The notes under the pieces: model-generated
Databases searched by the model: none
Told to the model about the DNA's origin: nothing
Seen by the model: only the letters and a program-made list of their open reading frames with translations
NCBI GenBank assembly: GCA_028817255.1
Contig: JAPPQA010000108.1
Span: 1 to 28,951 of the forward strand
Origin: Gammaproteobacteria bacterium
GTDB lineage: Bacteria; Pseudomonadota; Gammaproteobacteria; Porifericomitales; Porifericomitaceae
Reading direction: 5' to 3'
Length of the DNA stretch: 28,951 nucleotides
Shown: piece after piece, positions 24,052 to 28,951 of the stretch
Layout: each line of letters starts with the position of its first letter
Position numbering within the stretch: position 1 is the stretch's first letter
Program-made: the position numbers and the translations under genes

Positions 24052-24348
24052 CTAGAAAGGCATGTTGTCCCGCGACGGCATCAAGCCGCCGGTCAGCGCG
24101 CCGAGCTTGTCCTTCAGGGAGCGGTCCAGGCGGCGCAGGGCGTCGTTGACCGCCGCCGCCACCAGGTCTTCCAGCATCTGCTTGTCTTCTTGCAGCAGTT
24201 GCTTCTCGATCTCCACCTTCTCCACCTCGCGCCTGCCGTTTATGGTTACCTTGACCATGCCGGTGCCCGACTCGCCCCGGACGGTGATTTGGCCCAGGTC
24301 CTTGCGGATCTTCTCGAACTGCTTGATGAAATTGCCAAAGCCTTCCAT
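24052..24348 (-). CDS. ybaB: YbaB/EbfC family nucleoid-associated protein
   Basis: This is a small DNA-binding protein that forms dimers on the nucleoid. The 98-residue product matches YbaB: FIKQFEKIRKDLGQI, GESGTGMVKVTINGRREV, EDKQMLEDLVAAAVNDALRR and the C-terminal MPF. Two adjacent ATGs exist. The one at 24348 is five bases after GGAG and is chosen; the one at 24351 is two bases after it and overlaps the dnaX stop as ATGA. Either way the gene is tightly coupled to dnaX. An A7 run just before the dnaX stop could also connect the two frames. Confidence 0.93.
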   Translation of the reverse strand: MEGFGNFIKQFEKIRKDLGQITVRGESGTGMVKVTINGRREVEKVEIEKQLLQEDKQMLEDLVAAAVNDALRRLDRSLKDKLGALTGGLMPSRDNMPF

Positions 24349-26012
24349 CATTGCTCCGTTTTTTTCGGTTCCCGCCGCGGCCGTATCGAGTCCGGCTGCA
24401 AGGTGGCCTCGAATGTCTCCTGCAACGAGCGCACGACGGGGTCCTGCCGGCATGCTTCCTCGGTCGCGTCTCCTCCCCGCTGCCGCGGCGGGTTGCCGTT
24501 GCCCGTTGCGGGCGCCGTGCCTTCTTTGCGAACTGCCGCGGGCGCGGTTTCGGGCGCCGCTTCCGCGATCTGCTCGATGCGCAGCCCCTTCAGGGGCGGG
24601 TCGGCGACTTTGATAATGGCCTGTTCCAGCCGTTGCCGGCGCCTTTCGCTGAGCAGGGCGGTGCCGCCGGCAGGCAGGTGCAGGATCAGGATGTCCTGCT
24701 GCCGCCCGCCGGGCGAGCAGTGCAGGGCAAGCTGTCGCACGCTGCCCTCAAGTCCGGCGCGCTCGATCAAGGCCAGCCATTCCGCGGCGGGTCCCGTAGC
24801 GGGCGCCTCCGGTACCGCTGGCGCCGTCGGCGCCGCTTGCGTTTGCGGCGCCGCTGGCGCCGTCGTGCCGGCCGGGGCTGCCGTGCCGGTCCGGGTCGTC
24901 GCGCCGGTCCCGGCCGGGACGGCGGCCGTCTCCGGCTCGGGCCGGAAGGCGAATATGCGGATCAGGCAGATCTCGAAGCCGGCGGCGGGGTCCGGGGCCA
25001 GGGCCAGGTCGCGGCGTCCGGTCAGTGCAATCTGGTACAGGAGCTGCGTCTCTTCCGGGGATATTTTGCCGGCAAAGGCGGCGGCGCGCTCCAGCTCCCG
25101 CTCTTTGCCTACCTCGGGCACGGCCTGGCAAACGGAGATCTCCTGCAACAGGCTCAGCAGCTCCGATAGCAGCGCGTCGAAGTCCGGCTGGTACCTGGCG
25201 ATCCGCTGGCTCTGCCGCAGCAGGGCGGGGCCATCCCGGTCAATCGCCGCCGTCAGCAGGGCGTCCAACTCGGCGCCGGGGACGGTGCCGAGCATCTGCT
25301 GCACTTGTTTTTCCTGCAGCGCGCCGCCGCCGTCGGTGATGGCCTGGTCGAGGAGGCTGAGGGCATCGCGCAGGCTGCCGTCCGCGGCGACGGCCAGCAG
25401 CGGCAGCGAGGGCGCCTCGAAGGCGACCCCCTCCGCCTCCAGGATGCGGGCCAGCTGTCGCGCGATCTCGTCCCGGCCCAGGCGGCGCAAGCCGAATTGC
25501 ATACAGCGGGACAGGATTGTGACCGGGATGCGCTTGGGCTCGGTCGTGGCCAAAAGGAACTTGACGTGCTCGGGCGGCTCTTCCAGCACCTTGAGCAGGG
25601 CGTTGAAACTGTGGTTGGAGAACATGTGCACCTCGTCAATCAGATACACCTTGTAGCGTCCGGCGACGGGGGCGTAAGGCACGTTCTCCATCAGTTCCCG
25701 GGTCTCTTCCACCTTGGCCCGCGAAGCGGCATCCACCTCGATGAGGTCTATGCAGCGGCCTGCGTCAATCTCGTTGCAGCTGCGGCATTCGCCGCAGGGC
25801 TGGGCGCTCAGCTTCGTCTCGCAATTGAGGCACTTGGCCAGGATGCGGGCCAAGGTCGTCTTGCCGACGCCGCGGGTACCGGTGAACAGGTAGGCGTGGT
25901 GCAGTTGTTCTTTGGCCAGCGAGTTGCGCAGGACGCGCAGAATATGCTCCTGGCCGACGACTTCGTCGAAGTTTTTCGGCCGCCACTTCCGTGCCAGTAC
26001 CTGGTAACTCAT
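24348..26012 (-). CDS. dnaX: DNA polymerase III subunit gamma/tau
   Basis: DnaX is the ATPase of the clamp loader and the organiser of the replicase. The 554-residue product (E. coli tau 643) has LARKWRPKNFDEVVGQEH, Walker A GTRGVGKTT (45-53), zinc cysteines 64, 73, 76 and 79, LIDEVHMFSN, ATTEPKRIP and the SRC motif. Domain III is followed by an Ala/Pro/Thr linker and a short tau-specific C-terminus. No A-rich slippery site is seen where E. coli makes gamma; an AAAAAAA run occurs only at 24359-24365, just before the stop. The ATG at 26012 gives the classic MSYQVLARKWRP start, though no good ribosome site precedes it; the longer open frame upstream is not conserved sequence. Confidence 0.96.
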   Translation of the reverse strand: MSYQVLARKWRPKNFDEVVGQEHILRVLRNSLAKEQLHHAYLFTGTRGVGKTTLARILAKCLNCETKLSAQPCGECRSCNEIDAGRCIDLIEVDAASRAKVEETRELMENVPYAPVAGRYKVYLIDEVHMFSNHSFNALLKVLEEPPEHVKFLLATTEPKRIPVTILSRCMQFGLRRLGRDEIARQLARILEAEGVAFEAPSLPLLAVAADGSLRDALSLLDQAITDGGGALQEKQVQQMLGTVPGAELDALLTAAIDRDGPALLRQSQRIARYQPDFDALLSELLSLLQEISVCQAVPEVGKERELERAAAFAGKISPEETQLLYQIALTGRRDLALAPDPAAGFEICLIRIFAFRPEPETAAVPAGTGATTRTGTAAPAGTTAPAAPQTQAAPTAPAVPEAPATGPAAEWLALIERAGLEGSVRQLALHCSPGGRQQDILILHLPAGGTALLSERRRQRLEQAIIKVADPPLKGLRIEQIAEAAPETAPAAVRKEGTAPATGNGNPPRQRGGDATEEACRQDPVVRSLQETFEATLQPDSIRPRREPKKTEQ

Positions 26013-26128
26013 TGCTTGGTGCCGCGCATGTCCGCGCCCGATCCCGATGCCGCGCCCGGCGTCGCGGGCGGGAGCGGCCTGGTATGCTTTTGACCGCCTT
26101 GCCCTTGTGCCGTGGCGCCTTGGCGCCA

Positions 26129-26137
26129 TGGTATCAT
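26129..26137 (+). promoter_or_regulatory. Extended -10 promoter candidate for the squalene synthase-like gene
   Basis: TGGTATCAT is a TGn-extended -10 element, of the same style as the one before rpsB. No good -35 lies at the right spacing. A transcript would start near 26144, about 97 bases before the gene. Confidence 0.4.
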
Positions 26138-26161
26138 AATCGCCGGAAGGCGGCGGGGAGT

Positions 26162-26182
26162 GCCGCGGAGCGCGGCTTTTTT
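26162..26182 (+). terminator. Intrinsic terminator-like hairpin in the leader (possible attenuator)
   Basis: GCCGCG (26162-26167), loop GAG, CGCGGC (26171-26176) and six T (26177-26182) form a textbook short terminator on the plus strand. It lies between the promoter candidate and the gene start. GCGGC at 26150-26154 can pair with GCCGC at 26162-26166 instead, which would break the terminator stem. Confidence 0.55.
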
Positions 26183-26223
26183 CGTGCCCCGCTTCGCTCC
26201 CTGTTTCGCCGCCGGCCCACCGA

Positions 26224-26249
26224 CGCGATGCACGACCGCGATGCACGAC
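26224..26249 (+). repeat. 13-bp perfect tandem duplication at the start codon
   Basis: CGCGATGCACGAC occurs at 26224-26236 and 26237-26249. Because 13 is not a multiple of three, the first copy carries an ATG (26228) out of frame with the gene, while the second carries the in-frame ATG (26241). Confidence 0.85.
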
Positions 26250-27344
26250 AATCAGCAGTTGCCAGAATTGCCGGCCCGGCCCGGCCCGGCGGACGAAGCC
26301 TACCAGCGGCGCGCCCTGCGAGGCGTGTCCCGCACCTTTGCCCTGGTCATTCCTCAGTTGCCGCCGGACTTGGCGCGGGTGGTGGGCAACGCCTATCTGC
26401 TGTGCCGTATCGCCGACATCATCGAGGACGATGGCGCCCTGGCGGCTCCCGCCCGGCGGGAATTCGCCGAGCGCCTGATCGCCCTGGTCGGCGGCGCGGA
26501 CGATGCCGCCGGCTTCGCCCGCGACCTCGGCGCCTGCATGTCGCCGGGCGCGCCCGCGGACGAGCGGGCCCTGATCGCGCATACCCCGGCGGTGCTGCGC
26601 ATTACCGGCAGTTTCCCCCCGCCGCGGCGGCGCGCCCTGCGGCGCTGCATCGGCATCATGGCGCCCGGCATGGTGCGCTACCAAGCGCGCAAGGGGAGGC
26701 ACGGTCTGGCCGATCTTGAGGCCATGAACGACTACTGCTACCACGTGGCGGGCGTGGTGGGCGAGATGCTCACCGAATTGTTCTGCCACCACTCCGAGGC
26801 GATCGCGCGCCACCGCGGGGAACTGATGCGCCTGTCCGTTTCCTTCGGCCAGGGTTTGCAGATGACCAACATCTTGAAGGACGTCTGGGAGGACTGGAAA
26901 CGCGGCGCCTGCTGGTTGCCGTGCGCGGTCTTTCGCAAGGCAAGTTACGATCTGTCCCGGCTGCATCCCGGGGAGACGGAGGCCGGCTACCGCCGCGGGC
27001 TGGGTTGGCTGATTGGCTTGGCCCGGCAACACCTGGAGGACGCCCTGAGCTATACCCTGTTGATCCCGTCGCGGGAGCGGGGGATACGCCGGTTCTGCCT
27101 GTGGGCCCTGGGCATGGCGGTGCTGACCTTGCGCCGGATTGACGGCAATCGCAGCTTTTGCAGCGGCCAGGAGGTGAAGATCCCGCGCCGCGGCGTGTAC
27201 GGCACGATGCTGGTGACCGGGGCGCTGGCCGGCAGCGACCGGGCCTTGCGGCGGCTCTTTGCCGCCGCCGCCCGCTCCCTGCCGTCGCCAGGGGAGGCGG
27301 AGGTTCTGTTCCCCGGCTCCGGTACGGCCGGCGCCAAGCCGTGA
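26241..27344 (+). CDS. Squalene/phytoene synthase family protein, probable squalene synthase
   Basis: The enzyme would couple two farnesyl diphosphates head-to-head. The 367-residue product has both aspartate-rich motifs: DIIEDD at 59-64 (compare DTVEDD in eukaryotic-type squalene synthase) and DVWED at 214-218 within MTNILKDVWEDWKRG, plus YCYHVAGVVGE at 165-175. These and its length fit the FDFT1-like type better than the shorter HpnC/HpnD proteins. A phytoene synthase role cannot be excluded. The start is chosen at the ATG in the second copy of a 13-bp duplication; no ribosome site is clear, and the frame stays open upstream to 26112. It overlaps pgpA by GTGA. Confidence 0.85.
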   Translation: MHDNQQLPELPARPGPADEAYQRRALRGVSRTFALVIPQLPPDLARVVGNAYLLCRIADIIEDDGALAAPARREFAERLIALVGGADDAAGFARDLGACMSPGAPADERALIAHTPAVLRITGSFPPPRRRALRRCIGIMAPGMVRYQARKGRHGLADLEAMNDYCYHVAGVVGEMLTELFCHHSEAIARHRGELMRLSVSFGQGLQMTNILKDVWEDWKRGACWLPCAVFRKASYDLSRLHPGETEAGYRRGLGWLIGLARQHLEDALSYTLLIPSRERGIRRFCLWALGMAVLTLRRIDGNRSFCSGQEVKIPRRGVYGTMLVTGALAGSDRALRRLFAAAARSLPSPGEAEVLFPGSGTAGAKP

Positions 27345-27826
27345 ACCGCGGCGGGCCGTCACCGGCGGCGCTGCTGAGCGATCCCGGGCATTTCCTCGCC
27401 CTGGGGGCAGGGCTGGGGCTTAGCCCGGTCCTGCCGGGGACGCTGGGCAGCCTGTGGGCGTTGCCGCTGCACCTGTGGTTGCGTACCTGGACATGGTGGG
27501 GGCAGACGCTGGCGTTGGCGGCATTGTTCCTCGCCGGTATCTGGCTGTGCGGGCGCACGGCCGCCGCCCTGGGCCGCTCCGACCCGGGCGCCGTGGTTTG
27601 GGACGAGACGGTAGGCTGCCTGCTGGCGTTGGCTGCCGCCGGACCGGGGTGGTGGGAGCTGGGCGCCGCCTTCCTCCTGTTCCGCCTGTTCGACATCGTC
27701 AAGCCCTGGCCGATCCGTTGGCTGGAGCGGCGCCTGGCGGGCGGCCTGGGCATCATGTTGGACGATGTGGCCGCGGCCGCCGCCGCCGCCGCCTGCCTGG
27801 CGCTCTGGCGCTATTTCCCGGTCTGA
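27341..27826 (+). CDS. pgpA: Phosphatidylglycerophosphatase A
   Basis: PgpA removes phosphate from phosphatidylglycerophosphate at the inner membrane to give phosphatidylglycerol. The 161-residue membrane protein (E. coli 172) has GLGLSPVLPGTLGSLWA, VVWDETVGCLLAL, FRLFDIVKPWPIRWLE and GLGIMLDDV, all hallmarks of the family. The GTG start overlaps the upstream gene's stop by four bases; there is no separate ribosome site, so it is probably coupled. The thiL-pgpA pairing common in gammaproteobacteria is replaced here by a triterpenoid gene. Confidence 0.94.
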   Translation: MNRGGPSPAALLSDPGHFLALGAGLGLSPVLPGTLGSLWALPLHLWLRTWTWWGQTLALAALFLAGIWLCGRTAAALGRSDPGAVVWDETVGCLLALAAAGPGWWELGAAFLLFRLFDIVKPWPIRWLERRLAGGLGIMLDDVAAAAAAAACLALWRYFPV

Positions 27827-27876
27827 GCCGCCCCGTTTCGGCGCGGCGGTAGTGGCGCGCCCGTCCGCCAGTTGTA

Positions 27877-27882
27877 TATAAT
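27877..27882 (+). promoter_or_regulatory. Consensus -10 box upstream of the lytic transglycosylase gene
   Basis: TATAAT stands in an otherwise GC-rich 141-base spacer, about 86 bases before the gene. The expected -35 position (about 27854-27859) is GC-rich and does not match. The following leader has small hairpins CCCC-ATCC-GGGG and GCGCG-GTA-CGCGC (27912-27924). Confidence 0.4.
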
Positions 27883-27967
27883 TCCCCAATAACAACAGGC
27901 CCCCATCCGGGGCGCGGTACGCGCAACTGTATGTACAACCGTATGGGAGCGGTTAAAGGAACCTGGG

Positions 27968-28684
27968 ATGCGGATGCGAAAAACTTTTCTATTTTTCTTA
28001 TTCATGCCGTCCGGGGCGTCGCGGTCTGCCCGCGCCCCTGCCCGCACAGTTTTGTCGCCCGTACTCGCGGCCCTGCTCGCGGCCCTTGCGTCGGCGGCGC
28101 CGACTGTCGCCGGCGCGGAACAGGTCTATAAGTACCTGGACCGCGGCGGGCGGGTCCTGTTCACGGATCGCCCGCCCCAGGACAAGGGGATGCGCCTGGC
28201 CGGGGTGTGGACCTGGAAGGGTTGGCGCCTGTCCCAGTGGGACGCCTCCCGCTGGCGCCGGAACCGCGCCCGTTTTCTGCGGCCGATCGATGACACGGCC
28301 CTGCAGCACGGGGTTTCCCGCGCCTTGCTGCACGCCGTGATTGATGCCGAATCGGGCTACGATCCGCATGCCGTTTCCTCTGCCGGCGCCGTCGGGCTGA
28401 TGCAGTTGATGCCGTTGACGGCGCGACGCTACGGGGTCTCCGACCGTCGCGACCCGTTCCAGAACCTGCAGGGCGGCACCCGCTACCTGCGGGATCTCAT
28501 CGCGCTCTTCGGCGGCGATCTGACGCTGGCGGTCGCCGCCTACAATGCCGGCGAGAACGCGGTGATCCGCTATGGGCGTACGGTGCCTCCGTACCGGGAG
28601 ACCCAGCGGTACGTGGGCAAGGTGCTGGGCTCCTACCGCAAGTTGCGTCTGCAATATCCTGACCCGTTAGTCGGTAATCAGTAG
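27968..28684 (+). CDS. Secreted lytic transglycosylase with N-terminal DUF4124-like segment
   Basis: It cleaves the peptidoglycan glycan strand to 1,6-anhydro-muropeptides in the periplasm. The 238-residue precursor has a long positively charged N-terminus and a hydrophobic stretch ending near VAGA/EQ (signal peptide, no lipobox). Then comes VYKYLDRGGRVLFTDRPP, typical of DUF4124. The SLT domain has the catalytic Glu128 in AVIDAESGYDPHAVSSAGA, GLMQLMP, and AYNAGENAV at 191-199. AAAGGA lies seven bases before the ATG at 27968. The C-terminal end runs into AGTCAG repeats. It is likely its own transcription unit. Confidence 0.9.
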   Translation: MRMRKTFLFFLFMPSGASRSARAPARTVLSPVLAALLAALASAAPTVAGAEQVYKYLDRGGRVLFTDRPPQDKGMRLAGVWTWKGWRLSQWDASRWRRNRARFLRPIDDTALQHGVSRALLHAVIDAESGYDPHAVSSAGAVGLMQLMPLTARRYGVSDRRDPFQNLQGGTRYLRDLIALFGGDLTLAVAAYNAGENAVIRYGRTVPPYRETQRYVGKVLGSYRKLRLQYPDPLVGNQ

Positions 28685-28951
28685 TCAGCAGTCAGTCAGC
28701 TGCCGGCAAGCGCTTGCGGTCTGGCGGCCGCAAAGATGCGCCAGGCGGGCTGCCGAAACATTTCTGGATTCGCCCCCGCAATTCGAGGCCTCCGCTTGCC
28801 GCGGTTGCCGTTCCTCCGCGCAATGGTCTTGTGCCCCTGTTGCGCCCGCGGAGTATTGTGTCTCCGAATGAAGCCCCGGCCATTTTCCGAGCGCCAGGCG
28901 CCAATCGTTGGCGCCGCCCGCATCTGGTTGCGATCGGTGCCCCCAGCAGGG
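28685..28951. other. Intergenic tail with AGTCAG repeats and a perfect hairpin; no gene seen
   Basis: AGTCAG-type repeats (28683-28699) straddle the end of the transglycosylase gene. GGCGCCAA (28897-28904) pairs perfectly with TTGGCGCC (28908-28915) around TCG, without a T-run. Two overlapping minus-strand open frames exist but show no recognisable protein features. The window ends before any further gene. Confidence 0.5.

Noticed and set aside
24780..25000. Internal frameshift site in dnaX for making gamma, as in E. coli
   Set aside because: No A-rich slippery heptamer is present in the linker region; the only A-run is at the very end of the gene.
26013..26240. 4.5S/SRP RNA gene upstream of dnaX, a common location in other bacteria
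   Set aside because: The conserved GGAAGGAAGCAGCC core was not found on either strand.
24348..27362. A 1004-codon open frame extending dnaX upstream through the squalene synthase region
   Set aside because: Only the part from 26012 matches DnaX; the rest is antisense to the plus-strand synthase gene and is low-complexity Arg/Pro/Gly, typical of shadow frames in GC-rich DNA.
28692..28923. Minus-strand open frames of 70-75 codons at the window end
   Set aside because: Two overlapping frames with arginine-rich, biased composition, no ribosome site and no known motif.

Overview
The window is a GC-rich bacterial chromosome segment, most likely from a gammaproteobacterium. The evidence is gene order: rpsB-tsf-pyrH-frr-uppS-cdsA-dxr-rseP-bamA-skp-lpxD-fabZ-lpxA is the arrangement known from Pseudomonas-type gammaproteobacteria, and dnaX-ybaB-recR is also a classic block. 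The species cannot be named from the sequence. A farnesyl-diphosphate-type squalene synthase hints at a lineage that makes hopanoids or other triterpenoids.

Layout. 1-501 is non-coding and carries nested direct repeats with G-runs of different length, then a likely promoter for rpsB. 502-14383 (+ strand) is one long, tightly packed gene train. It covers translation (rpsB, tsf, frr, gltX), UMP kinase (pyrH), isoprenoid and phospholipid precursors (dxr, uppS, cdsA), envelope stress proteolysis (rseP), outer-membrane protein assembly (bamA, skp) and early lipid A and fatty acid synthesis (lpxD, fabZ, lpxA). Many neighbours share ATGA, GTGA or TTGA stop/start overlaps, and several starts are GTG or TTG. 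lpxB, the usual gene after lpxA, is not here; gltX takes its place.

14435-15850 (- strand) holds a two-gene unit: a NYN-nuclease/LOTUS-type protein followed by a short-chain dehydrogenase. 15935-20189 (- strand) is an accessory island: an AAA ATPase of the AAA_14/DUF4143 type, a large Type III-like adenine methyltransferase (Mod) with an AT-rich central specificity region, and the debris of at least two deleted genes. One piece resembles the N-terminus of a STAS-like/ATP-binding regulator; the other is the C-terminal end of the Type III restriction subunit with its own internal deletion. The methyltransferase is therefore probably an orphan left by a decayed restriction-modification system. 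An AT-rich, hairpin-bearing gap (20190-20547) closes the island.

20548-28684 returns to housekeeping genes: dapE (+), pyk (-), the dnaX-ybaB-recR operon (-), then a squalene synthase-like gene coupled to pgpA (+), and a secreted lytic transglycosylase (+). The squalene synthase leader has an extended -10 promoter directly followed by a terminator-like hairpin, which suggests attenuation. No tRNA, rRNA, CRISPR array, transposase or integrase was seen. The accessory island is the least ordinary part of the window; its components belong to known families, and I did not find a clearly new system.
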